DNA of 64,000 nt from Bacteroidota bacterium (GTDB taxonomy: Bacteria > Bacteroidota > Bacteroidia > AKYH767-A > OLB10): the NCBI GenBank assembly GCA_016717725.1, contig JADKFA010000002.1, positions 124,001 to 188,000 of the forward strand, given 5' to 3'. Below the pieces are notes generated by a model. It did not search any database, was not told the origin of the DNA, and saw only the letters and a program-made list of their open reading frames with translations. Below, in pieces: positions 55,390-64,000 of the stretch. The translations under genes and the position numbers were made by a program. The number at the start of each line of letters is the position of its first letter. The stretch's first letter is position 1.

Positions 55390-58300
55390 TTAATGTAAGA
55401 CCAGCAATCGATAACTGGAAGATGCTTTCTTGTTTAATACTCGAATTAGGTACAAGCCATTTGAATAATTGGCCACATTGAAAGTAAAATTTTGTTGCCT
55501 TTCTATTCGCAGCTTTTCGATGAGCCGACCTTCACCTGAAAAAATATGTATGTTGGTTTCTGTTTCTGTAGGTTCTATGAATGAAATAGTTACGTTTGAG
55601 TTCGCTGGGTTAGGGTGGATTTTAATACCAGTATTATTAGCTGAGGTTTCTTGAAGATCCGTACAGGTGGAAAGTAGAATATTTCCCGATGCTGATGAAG
55701 AACAACCATTGGGAGCTTGATAAAAGTAATTGTAAACATAGGAACCAGTATTACTAGTATTCGGATTAAAGATGCCACTATATATTTCGTTTCCGAAATA
55801 AATTCCCCCGTTAGGCGTCGCACCATTAAGCGTGTAGGGAACATGATTGGAGCATATAGACAGATGATTGGTTGTAATTATTGGAAGCGCAAGTAGATTT
55901 AACGTAGCGCTGTTACTGGAGGTGCAACTACTCATACGGCATCTGAACTGATAATTTTGCATGGATAAAGTTGTTGGACTTATTTGCAGTGTGCTACTGT
56001 TTTCGCCGGAATAAGGAAGTACAGAAGGCACCGGCATCCACCCAGATCCAGTATTCATTTCCCACTGGTAATAAAGTAAACTTCCACTGCCTATAGCGGT
56101 AAATGAGGCGCTGTCACCTTCGCAAACTGAAGCATTTACCGGTTGAAGAAGTATTATGGGACTCGCGGTGAGAATTATTTCTCCATTATTAGTAGTGCTA
56201 GAATCGGGAAAACATTGTCCTGTAATATTACATCTGTATAAATAATTAGTATGGGAAGCTGGAATATTCATGAGTTGAAGAATTGGACTTGTTGCACCGC
56301 TGTAATTAGGGCCATTTGTGATTGGTAAAAATCCACCTCCATTGTTTTCCTCCCATTGATAGCTGATGTTAGCTCCCGAAACGATTGCGTTAAATTGTAC
56401 AATTCCTCCATCGCAATACACTTCCTGAGAAAGTTGATTGCTCGCTACAGGGCTGCCATTTACAACAAGTGTTACACTATCGCTAAACAAGCAGTTTCCA
56501 ATCTTGCAACGATAAACATACCCATTCATGTTTGTGTTGGTGATATTTATGCTGAGGTTAGAACTGTTAGCTCCTGAGTATTGACTACCGTTACTAATAT
56601 TTGTAAATATTCCAAAGCCGCTATTAACTTGCCACTGGTAACTCAATCCGACGCCCATAGCTGTTAAAGAAAACGAAGCAAGGAGCCCACTGCATACGGT
56701 GGATGAAGTGGGTTGATTGGTGATGGATGCGTTCGTTGAACTTACTATTAATATTCCGTAATTTGAATTTACAGGTCCGCAGCTGTTGGTTACCAAGCAG
56801 CGATACCTGTACCCATTCAATCCTGTTGTGGGATTCGTAATTAGTAAAAGTGAACTGTTCACATTTTGGTAAATGGCATTGTTGGTTAGAGCGATATATG
56901 ATCCCGATCCAGTTTGATCCACTTCCCATTGATAAAAGAGGGAATCTCCTTCTGCTCCTACATAAAATCCAGTTCCCTGACCCTGACATGAATTTTGATT
57001 TGCAGGTTGAAGTTTAATGTTTACTCTTTGTATAATGGTAAAACTAATATCACTAGATGTTGCAAGTAGATAAGGGGAGGAACTAACCACCCGAACTTTG
57101 TATTGTGTTCCTGTTAAAAGACTGTCGGGCAGCAGAGTGTTGAATGTAACAGTCGCTGAAATTCCCTGTATGGAATCAAGAATCAAAGGATTTAAAAATC
57201 GCCCGAAACGATCGGATAGTTGCAGGTAATATTTATTGTTCGCATTTAATGTGGCAACGCATGCTGCAGTAACTGATATAGAAGACCCTGTGCAAAAAGT
57301 GGTAGAAGGAGCAGAGGTGATAGAAATTTCCGGTTCAATAGTTCTTTTCCATGCCGAAAATTGTTCTGTTCCGGCATAGAGTTCATTTCCATCTGCAAAA
57401 AGACTTTCTATTCCGCCCAGATAAGTCGAAAAGCCATCATTCCATTCATGGAATTTTTTTCCAAGATCATCGCTGAAATACACTCCGCTGTTAGTTCCAG
57501 TAAAGAGAAAACCATTCGCAAAGATTAAATCTTTTCCATATGAATAGGGAGAGACAGATCTCCATAAACTATCTTCTATTGTTCTTCTGAAAAGCCCACT
57601 GGTGTTACTCATTATTAATGTGCTTTCAATACTAAGTATATTCGTTATGAGTCCGCTGAGCTGAATGCCTTGACTAAAATTTACCCAGGGTGCACCCGGA
57701 TACTCCATTTTGTAGACGGAATTATTTACACCTGCATAAGCACTTTGGCCCATAACGGCTACGGAGTAAACTGTACCGTTTGAAGGAATTCCAGAGCTGA
57801 ATGTGTTCCAGGTTACACCCAAATCAGAACTGTAAACGACTTTGTTTCCCGAAGGGGCAATAAGATAATTTCCATATTTCGCAATGCTATAATTTGGAAT
57901 TGGAGTAGTGGTGGGGAATGTCCAGGTTTGACCATCATCTGTCGATGAAAAAATATTATGACTGGAAGGCATTAAAATTTTGTTGTTAATTTTTATTCCT
58001 CTTTTATAAAGACCTTGTTGATTGTTGAGGCTGGTGTTTGTCCAAGTTGCTCCGCCGTTTGCAGTTCTTTTTAGTCCTGAAAAATAACTGGAACCCGCAC
58101 AAATAATATTATTGTCCACCCATCCAATTGTAGTTCGGGCTCTCGTAATATTTCCGTTTCTTTCTGTCCATGAACCACCAACCAACGGACAACCGAAAAT
58201 ACCTTCTGTAGTTGCGGCAAAAATGTAGGTGCCATCTGTAGTAAAAGACCAGCTTAAACTAAAATTATTAAATCCAGATCCGAATGGAGTCCAGTTGTTC

Positions 58301-59141
58301 TGACCTAATGGAGAAGTATAAACACCATTGTTGTTTAAGCTGATATATACATTGTTTCCAATAATAATTGAACTGTTGGTATAGAGCGGATTACTCAATC
58401 CAATAATCGAGAGCAATGTCCACATTTGTCCGCCATTTAATGTATAATAAGTCCCATTTGATGTACCGCAATAAGCAGTGTCCCCTTGCGCAGACAGAGA
58501 GTTGATACTTGCACTAAAGGGTATATTTGTACTCGCTAAATTAAAAGTGATTCCTCCATCTATAGATTTATAGACTCCCGAAGTAGTCGACGCCCAAAGA
58601 GTATTTCCATGAGAATAAAGGTGGTTTAAAGTAATAGGAAAATTAAAAATTGCACCAGTGGAGGTCCAGGTTTGACCGTTGTTTCCTGTCTTAAAGAGCT
58701 CAACATTACCTGTGCCAAAATATACAGCGGCAAATAGCTCTCCCTGATGGGTTACTAGTTCATAAACGTTTGTGTAAATAGGAAGAGTGCTGTCGGCCGC
58801 TGTCCAGGATACTCCTGATTATTACTACTGTAAACCCCTGTATCGCAAGCCACGAAAAGATAATTACCTAAACCTTCAATATCACGGGCATAGGGTTTAG
58901 GTAATCCGGCAGAAACATCAACCCAAGAAATTCCACCGTTTAGTGTTTTCCATACGCCTGTTCCCATACTACTATTAACATTGGTAGATACATATGTTGC
59001 TCCCTGATGGTGCTTGATGATTTGAGGGTTACTGTAACCAAAGGGACCATTTAATGAAGTCCATGTGGTTGAGGCAAAAGTGGATGATGATTTAATTATA
59101 AATGTCAGGATAATAAGGATCGATGCAAATTTTATTTTCAT
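55390..59141 (-). CDS. BNR-like / T9SS type A surface protein (frameshifted)
   Basis: About 1250 residues, exported. The ATG at 59141 gives the signal MKIKFASILIILTFIIKSSS. The first 500 residues repeat sortilin/BNR-like propeller strands (GVWKTLNGGISWVDVS, GVYKSIDGGITF, LFKTGNNGQTWTS), followed by at least four Ig-like repeats with YQWEVN-type strands (YRCKIGNCLFSDSVTL, FRCRMSSCTS) and a type A sorting domain (KIHPNPANSNVTISF...NYSNGLYLIRVL). A G is missing at 58814-58815 (CC on the plus strand); restoring it reads SSNNQGVSWTAADST and makes 3753 nt. The repeats are of the kind used for display or adhesion; enzyme activity is not evident. Confidence 0.88.
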
Positions 59142-59235
59142 GTCGTTTAGATTTAGAGAGGGCACCTACCAATTGTTTTGCCATAACTTGGTGAATGGGT
59201 GAATTGCTAATGAACGAGTAACCATTCGGGAAGAT

Positions 59236-59243
59236 CAAAAATA
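59236..59243 (-). promoter_or_regulatory. Possible -7 box for the BNR-like gene
   Basis: CAAAAATA (minus TATTTTTG) matches TANNTTTG; it lies 95 bases before the ATG at 59141. Confidence 0.35.
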
Positions 59244-59279
59244 CACAGAGAACCTTTAATATCGGTCAAATTACCCGAC

Positions 59280-59296
59280 TACATTTGCTATTTTTG
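59280..59296 (+). promoter_or_regulatory. Two overlapping-range -7 boxes before the E1 gene
   Basis: TACATTTG (59280-59287) and TATTTTTG (59289-59296) both match TANNTTTG; the second ends four bases before the ATG at 59301. Either gives a leader of at most a few bases. Confidence 0.45.
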
Positions 59297-59300
59297 CACC

Positions 59301-61379
59301 ATGTCACTCTCTGAAACAATTACTATGAAAGCGGGAATAAGTGCTGAATTGTTATTAAAAGCATATCGTTTGATGTGTACAGCGAAGGAAATGACGGTAC
59401 TTTACGAAGAAAAAGTACAGATTACTTCAAAATATGTGCATGCTACTTCTCGAGGTCATGAAGCAATTCAATTAGCTACTGGATTGCTTTTAAAGGAGCA
59501 AGATTATTTGAGTGCTTATTATCGTGATGATAGTATGCTGCTGGCAATCGGCTTGCGTCCCTATGAATTGATGTTGCAATTGCTGGCAAAACGTGATGAT
59601 CCTTTTTCAGGTGGAAGAACTTATTATTGTCATCCTAGTTTAAACCGTAAAGGATTTCCAAAAATTCCGCATCAAAGTTCAGCTACTGGAATGCAAGCTA
59701 TCCCCTCAACAGGTGTAGCCATGGGTATTCAATATTTATTGAAGCAAGGACTATTGGAGAAGAATGATGATTTGCCCATTGTGATTTGTTCGCTCGGTGA
59801 TGCATGTGTTACAGAAGGAGAAGTTGCAGAAGCATTTCAGATGGCTGCATTAAAACAATTTCCGATTATTTATATTGTGCAGGACAATGGATGGGATATT
59901 TCAGCAACAGCAGCAGAAACCCGTGCAATGAATGCTTTTGAATATGCTAAAGGCTTTAAAGGAATTGAAGCTGTTTCTATTGATGGAACTGATTTTTTTC
60001 AATGTTATGAAACGCTGAATGGAATTATTTCTTCGATGCGAACGAATCCGCGTCCTTATTTAGTACATGCCGAAGTTCCTCTCTTAAATCACCATACTTC
60101 TGGTGTTCGGAAAGAATGGTATCGCGACGATTTGGAAGAAGCTGCTAAGCGTGATCCTTTGCCGAGATTGAGAATGGAATTGCTGCAGATGGGAATCGCA
60201 GTTTCTGATTTAGAAGAGATGGAAGCATTGGCTTATACAACCGTGAGAGGTGATTTTGAAGAAGCTATGAAAGCGGAAAATCCTCGTCCTGAAGATTTAT
60301 TTACACACGAATTTGCACCTACGCCAGTTCTTGAAGAAAAAGGTGTACGAAGTCCTGCTGGTGAAGAGCCAAAAGTAATGGTGGATTGTGCCTTATTCGC
60401 TATTCAAGAGTTGATGAGTAAACATCCAGAATGTTTGTTGTATGGTCAAGATGTAGGGGGGAGATTGGGTGGCGTGTTCAGAGAAGCAGCTACTCTTGCA
60501 CAAAAATTTGGTGATCATCGCGTTTTTAATACACCCATTCAAGAAGCATTTATTGTGGGAAGTACCGTAGGAATGAGTGTTTCTGGATGTAAGCCGATCG
60601 TGGAAGTTCAGTTCGCAGATTATATATGGCCCGGACTCAACCAACTTTTCACCGAGGTGAGTCGATCTTGTTACTTGACCAATGGAAAGTGGCCTATCAG
60701 TTGTATCATTCGAGTTCCAATAGGCGCATACGGTAGTGGAGGACCTTATCATTCTTCTAGTGTTGAAAGTGTGTTGACGAATATTCGTGGAATAAAAATT
60801 TGTTATCCATCTACTGGTGCTGATTTAAAAGGATTGATGAAAGCTGCCTATTATGATCCAAATCCGGTTGTGATGTTAGAGCATAAAGGTTTGTATTGGT
60901 CAAAAATCAAGGGAACCGAAGAAGCAAGAACGGTGGAACCATCTGAAGATTATATTTTACCTCTGGGCAAAGCAAGGATTGTTCAAGAAGTGGAAGCTAA
61001 AAAGGAAATGGCAACTATCAGTGTAATAACGTATGGAATGGGCGTGTATTGGGCGAAGAATGCAGCGAAGGATTTTCCAGGACAAATAGAAATAATTGAC
61101 TTGCGTACATTAAATCCAATTGATACCGAAACGATTTTTAATTCAGTAAGGAAGCATGGAAAGTGTTTGGTGGTGACTGAAGAACCAGTTTTTAATTCAT
61201 TTGCTCAAGCATTAGCAGGAAGAATTCAAGAAGCTTGTTTTCAATCATTGGATGCATCGGTTCGTGTAATTGGAGCTGAAAATTTACCAGCTATACCATT
61301 AAATTCAACATTGGAAGCAACGATGCTTCCCAATGCAGATAAAGTAAAAGTAGCTTTTGATGATTTACTCAATTATTAA
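59301..61379 (+). CDS. Fused alpha/beta 2-oxoacid dehydrogenase E1
   Basis: A 692-residue thiamine-diphosphate enzyme with alpha (about 1-340) and beta (about 355-692) subunits in one chain. In alpha: YHATSRGHEAIQ-like VHATSRGHEAIQLATG, the substrate region SAYYRDDSMLLAIG, and the ThDP motif GDACVTEGEVAEAFQMA...IVQDNGWDIS. In beta: GQDVGGRLGGVFREA, PIQEAFIVGSTVGM, RVPIGAYGSGGPYHSS. The fused form is typical of Bacteroidota, usually for branched-chain or pyruvate-like 2-oxoacids; the specificity is not decidable. E3 (lpd) is 44 kb away and no E2 is in the window. An alternative ATG is at 59325. miaE follows 12 bases downstream. Confidence 0.92.
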   Translation: MSLSETITMKAGISAELLLKAYRLMCTAKEMTVLYEEKVQITSKYVHATSRGHEAIQLATGLLLKEQDYLSAYYRDDSMLLAIGLRPYELMLQLLAKRDDPFSGGRTYYCHPSLNRKGFPKIPHQSSATGMQAIPSTGVAMGIQYLLKQGLLEKNDDLPIVICSLGDACVTEGEVAEAFQMAALKQFPIIYIVQDNGWDISATAAETRAMNAFEYAKGFKGIEAVSIDGTDFFQCYETLNGIISSMRTNPRPYLVHAEVPLLNHHTSGVRKEWYRDDLEEAAKRDPLPRLRMELLQMGIAVSDLEEMEALAYTTVRGDFEEAMKAENPRPEDLFTHEFAPTPVLEEKGVRSPAGEEPKVMVDCALFAIQELMSKHPECLLYGQDVGGRLGGVFREAATLAQKFGDHRVFNTPIQEAFIVGSTVGMSVSGCKPIVEVQFADYIWPGLNQLFTEVSRSCYLTNGKWPISCIIRVPIGAYGSGGPYHSSSVESVLTNIRGIKICYPSTGADLKGLMKAAYYDPNPVVMLEHKGLYWSKIKGTEEARTVEPSEDYILPLGKARIVQEVEAKKEMATISVITYGMGVYWAKNAAKDFPGQIEIIDLRTLNPIDTETIFNSVRKHGKCLVVTEEPVFNSFAQALAGRIQEACFQSLDASVRVIGAENLPAIPLNSTLEATMLPNADKVKVAFDDLLNY

Positions 61380-61391
61380 TTAATAAAAATT

Positions 61392-61973
61392 ATGTTTCGA
61401 TTGAAATTGGCAACAGATCCTCGGTGGGTAAATATCGTGGAAGGAAATATTGAAGAGATATTGACCGACCATGCCTTTTGTGAGCAGAAAGCAGCTACGA
61501 ATGCAATTACCATCGTGGTTAAGAATCCAGAGAAAAGTGATTTAGTAAGTGCCGTTTTAGCTATTGCGGAAGAAGAGATTCAGCACTTTCGAATGGTGCA
61601 TGATAAGTTGTTGGAACGAGGATTTGTGTTGGGGCGTGAAAGAAAAGATGAATATGTGAATCGCCTCTATGATTTTATGCGGAAAGGAGGGAACAGAGAA
61701 CAACAATTGTTAGATCGATTGTTTTTCTCAGCCATGATTGAAGCGAGAAGTTGTGAACGTTTTAAAGTGCTTTCTGAAAATATCAATGACGAAGATTTGA
61801 AAAAATTCTATCATGAGTTAATGATCAGCGAGGCGAATCACTATACTATTTTTTTAGGTTTTGCCCGTCAATATGCTGGACAAGAAGATGCAGAAGCAAG
61901 ATGGGAGGAATGGCTGGTGATGGAAGGAGAAATCATTCAAGATTTTGGAAAAAAAGAAACGGTTCACGGATAA
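61392..61973 (+). CDS. miaE: tRNA-(ms2io6A)-hydroxylase MiaE-like
   Basis: A 193-residue ferritin-like non-haem diiron protein. Iron-ligand motifs: EQKAATNAI (first Glu), EEEIQHFRMVH (ExxH), EARSCERF (third Glu) and ISEANHYTIF (ExxH). The family hydroxylates the isopentenyl side chain of ms2i6A at position 37 of tRNA. Twelve bases after the fused E1 gene, so probably one transcript with it. The insertion sequence begins just past its stop codon. Confidence 0.88.
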   Translation: MFRLKLATDPRWVNIVEGNIEEILTDHAFCEQKAATNAITIVVKNPEKSDLVSAVLAIAEEEIQHFRMVHDKLLERGFVLGRERKDEYVNRLYDFMRKGGNREQQLLDRLFFSAMIEARSCERFKVLSENINDEDLKKFYHELMISEANHYTIFLGFARQYAGQEDAEARWEEWLVMEGEIIQDFGKKETVHG

Positions 61974-62165
61974 TAAAAATGGTAATGAGGCCAAAAATAG
62001 TTGGTGTTTTTCACAAAATTATTTAGTTAATTACGAGCATGAACCCAAAGAGGAAGTAGGCAATGCTGAGGAGCAACCTACCAGCAATAGGGTTTATGGA
62101 TATACAATAATTCAGGGACTATGTTTCCTGTTTTATTTATTGGCATCCTTAATGGCTAAAAAAAC

Positions 62166-63136
62166 CTATTCATTGTTTCTAAAGTATAGATACCAACGAA
62201 TGAAATTCTTTCTGTGCTCTTTTGTCATTCCACGATGTAACAGCAAATGACTTTTAAATGTCCAAAGAATGATTCCAAACCATTGGTTGACTTGGGTACT
62301 CTGTCATTAAATAGATATTGAAAGAGATTAGGCATTGCATTTTTTATTAAGACAAAAGACCTCCTAACCATTTTATGTTTAAACCAATACCTTCCTGTTG
62401 TTGAACTGATAGATTTCTCTTCTACATACATCTTGTACGTTCTGTACCAATCATAGATTGACTTCATCCATAATTGTGCGTCTTGGTGTGTTTTAATTAG
62501 AGATAACTTATTGCATATTGCCAGCAAAACCATTCCAGCCTCACTCTTTGGATTTGTTGTTAGCCATATTTTACACTCCTCTGTACGTGAACTGTGCATC
62601 GTTGAAGTATTACATCCTTACATACTTCTTTGCTGCCTTACAAAATAGCCCTGTGTCCATCACAAGTAATACTTTCTGATTTGAATTCCTAGAGATAGCA
62701 AATTCTCGAGATCTTCCTTGATCTCTACATAATGTTCCCCATCGGTAATCCGATAAAGCTGAGTGAACTTAATTTGATTATCTCGATATATAATTAAACA
62801 AATGTCATTACTGAAATAAGTACCATCAATCAGTAAGTTTAATTTTCACTGGGGTAAAACTTTAGCTCTGGGGCTTTAGATAAATAAAGATCAAAAGCCT
62901 TTTCAAAGTACGTACACTATGACCACTTTCGTCACTAAGATAATTTAATGTTTGTCGATTTAACACCCATTTGCGAAACCATACAAATTGATTTTTTAGT
63001 GCGACAGATTTATTTGTCCTGGTGAACAGCAAACCACAACTTTTGCATTTAAACCTTTGCTTATTATTTTGCTTCCCCCATTTTATAACATTGAAACTTT
63101 GGCAGCCCCAACACGCTTTTTTTTGCTGATTTCCAT
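62166..63136 (-). pseudogene. Transposase, zinc ribbon plus DDE domain (multiply frameshifted)
   Basis: Pieced together over three frames, it reads as a 324-residue transposase: a zinc ribbon (CWGCQSFNVIKWG, KCKSCGLLF), a helix-turn-helix region (NRQTLNYLSDESGHSVRT), and a MULE/IS256-superfamily DDE domain with LLIDGTYF, CDGHRAIL, LQRCTVHVQR and STNGLESFFGHLK; it resembles IS1249-like elements. About eight single-base indels interrupt it (T run 63117-63124 first, T run 62252-62255 last), net four bases short, which restores exactly 975 nt. All catalytic residues survive. The ATG at 63136 lies just behind a terminator hairpin. Confidence 0.82.
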
Positions 63137-63140
63137 GAAC

Positions 63141-63175
63141 AAAAAAAGGAAATTGGAATCGATTCCAATTTCCTT
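63141..63175 (-). terminator. Perfect-stem intrinsic terminator at the transposase start
   Basis: A 30-base perfect palindrome (63146-63175, centre GGAATCGATTCC) followed on the minus strand by seven T (63141-63147) and then GTTC before the transposase ATG. It would stop read-through transcription from the CapD-type gene. Confidence 0.88.
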
Positions 63176-63247
63176 GTTATAGGCATTTGATAATCAGAAT
63201 ATTTAATAGGGTTTTACCAACTATTTTTGACCATTATACCATAAAAA

Positions 63248-64000
63248 TTAATTCATGATTTCTTTGTCGAGTCGTTCGTATTCTGAATTCTTGCTTAGAA
63301 ATTCGGGTACAATCTTTTTCATCTTAGTAACAATAGCTTCATTGTTTTGCGAATTGAATAATTCAATCAACGCATCTATTTCTTCCGAAACAAAATCAAA
63401 CGGATAAGATTTTACTTTAGCAATCATTATTTTCTTGTGATGGGTGGGTAATGTGTTTTCTTCATTGGCTAAAAGCTCTTCAAAAAGTTTTTCACCAGGT
63501 CGGAGACCCGTATAATTTATTTGGATGTCTTTGCCTAATTCCAATCCGCTTAGTTGGATCATCTTTTTAGCTAAGTCAGCAATTTTCACAGGCAATCCCA
63601 TGTCAAAAATAAAAATTTCTCCACCCTTTCCCATCGAACCAGCTTCTAATACCAGTTGGCAGGCTTCGGAAATAGTCATGAAGTATCGAGTGATATCAGG
63701 ATGAGTAATGGTGAGTGGTTTTCCACTTTCAATCTGTTTTTTAAATCGCGGTATCACGCTACCGTTAGATCCTAATACATTTCCAAATCGAGTAGTAATG
63801 AATTTAGTTTTACCTAAGCCATTCATCGATTGAATATACATTTCAGCGATTCGTTTAGTAGCTCCCATAATATTCGTTGGATTCACCGCTTTGTCCGTGC
63901 TGATCATTACGAACTTACTCGCATTAAATTCCATCGATAAATCGGCTATTATCTTTGTGCCTAGTACATTATTTAAGATGGATTCGCTCGGATTTAATTC
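63248..64000 (-). CDS. CapD-type nucleoside-diphosphate-sugar dehydratase, C-terminal part
   Basis: Partial at the right edge: the frame continues past 64000 with ELNPSESILNNVLGTKIIAD, typical of the family. SDR-type enzyme of the WbpM/FlaA1/CapD group, 4,6-dehydratases acting on UDP-GlcNAc-like sugars in polysaccharide synthesis. STDKAVNPTNIMGATKR contains the active-site M..xK pair (Met replaces the usual Tyr, as in long-chain WbpM), RFGNVLGSNGSVIPRF and LRPGEKLFEELL follow. Long members carry an N-terminal membrane domain, outside the window. The adjacent downstream sequence is an insertion element, so no operon partner is seen on this side. Confidence 0.93.
   Translation of the reverse strand, partial: ELNPSESILNNVLGTKIIADLSMEFNASKFVMISTDKAVNPTNIMGATKRIAEMYIQSMNGLGKTKFITTRFGNVLGSNGSVIPRFKKQIESGKPLTITHPDITRYFMTISEACQLVLEAGSMGKGGEIFIFDMGLPVKIADLAKKMIQLSGLELGKDIQINYTGLRPGEKLFEELLANEENTLPTHHKKIMIAKVKSYPFDFVSEEIDALIELFNSQNNEAIVTKMKKIVPEFLSKNSEYERLDKEIMN

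Larger units (their letters stand above)
61979..63242 (-). mobile_element. Insertion sequence with MULE-type DDE transposase
   Basis: About 1264 bases bounded by imperfect terminal inverted repeats of 27 bp: both ends start ATGGTA, differ over four central positions plus one, and share CAAAAATAGTTGGT (left end to 62005, right end from 63216). The element sits between the miaE stop and the stop of the CapD-type gene, so it interrupts neither. No convincing target duplication is seen in the A/T-rich flanks. It contains one transposase reading frame with several frameshifts and a protective hairpin before it. A nested hairpin (62056-62081) lies near the left end. Confidence 0.85.

Noticed and set aside
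55296..55481. Small plus-strand gene between GH31 and the BNR-like gene
   Set aside because: It overlaps the 3' end of the conserved T9SS sorting domain on the other strand and has no signal, domain or promoter.
61945..62250. Open frame overlapping the end of miaE
   Set aside because: It starts inside miaE, crosses the left inverted repeat of the IS and has no recognisable domain; chance frame.

Overview
The window is a 64 kb stretch of an AT-rich Bacteroidota (Bacteroidetes) chromosome, probably from an uncultured member. The evidence is several type IX secretion (T9SS) cargo proteins with type A sorting domains and one gliding-motility type (CHU_C) C-terminus, DUF4199, the divergent tsaD/tamB pair, a fused E1 alpha/beta 2-oxoacid dehydrogenase, and TANNTTTG promoter -7 boxes in place of sigma70 boxes. 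Shine-Dalgarno sites are not conspicuous. Most of the content is ordinary chromosomal housekeeping.

Layout: 1-7 kb, end of a P-domain surface protein, then yebC, ychF, a DAO-type oxidoreductase, a trypsin-like protein, DUF4199 and rocD. 7-18.2 kb, a T9SS type B protein, rlmD, a TonB-linked receptor, lpd, an M61 peptidase, ridA and pabA/trpG. 18.2-25 kb, RNase P RNA, a 7TM-HD phosphohydrolase (PgpH type), a repeat-rich spacer, then mutL with two rhomboid proteases. 25-32.4 kb, an orphan Cas6-like protein, an AsmA-GT51 transglycosylase, a CxxCH lipoprotein, msrB, a lipoprotein/hydrolase pair and a T9SS protein. 32.8-45 kb, topoisomerase IV type parE/parC, an RsmB-like methyltransferase, a coiled-coil protein, tsaD, tamB and tRNA-Met. 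45-59 kb, two giant paralogous surface proteins, a GH31 glucosidase and a BNR-like T9SS protein. 59-64 kb, fused E1, miaE, an insertion sequence with recognisable inverted ends, and a CapD-type dehydratase running off the edge.

A caution that colours the whole annotation: at least ten otherwise good genes are broken by single-base losses, nearly always in short homopolymers, and each reading frame is restored to an exact multiple of three by replacing one base. This is what an unpolished long-read assembly looks like, so I annotate these loci as whole genes with the break noted. Two in-frame stops (12023 and 19064) are of a different kind.

The most interesting items are: (i) a stand-alone Cas6-family protein at 25052 with no CRISPR array or other cas gene in the window, lacking the usual basic residue in its glycine-rich loop and preceded by two 21-bp tandem half-conserved boxes; (ii) an IS element whose transposase start codon sits directly behind a perfect-stem intrinsic terminator; (iii) heptamer tandem arrays placed exactly between convergent genes; (iv) a 30-bp element repeated three times at an exact 45-bp period; (v) a C-terminal domain shared by two large surface proteins that lack an obvious T9SS sorting domain; and (vi) several promoters so close to start codons that the messages would be leaderless or nearly so.
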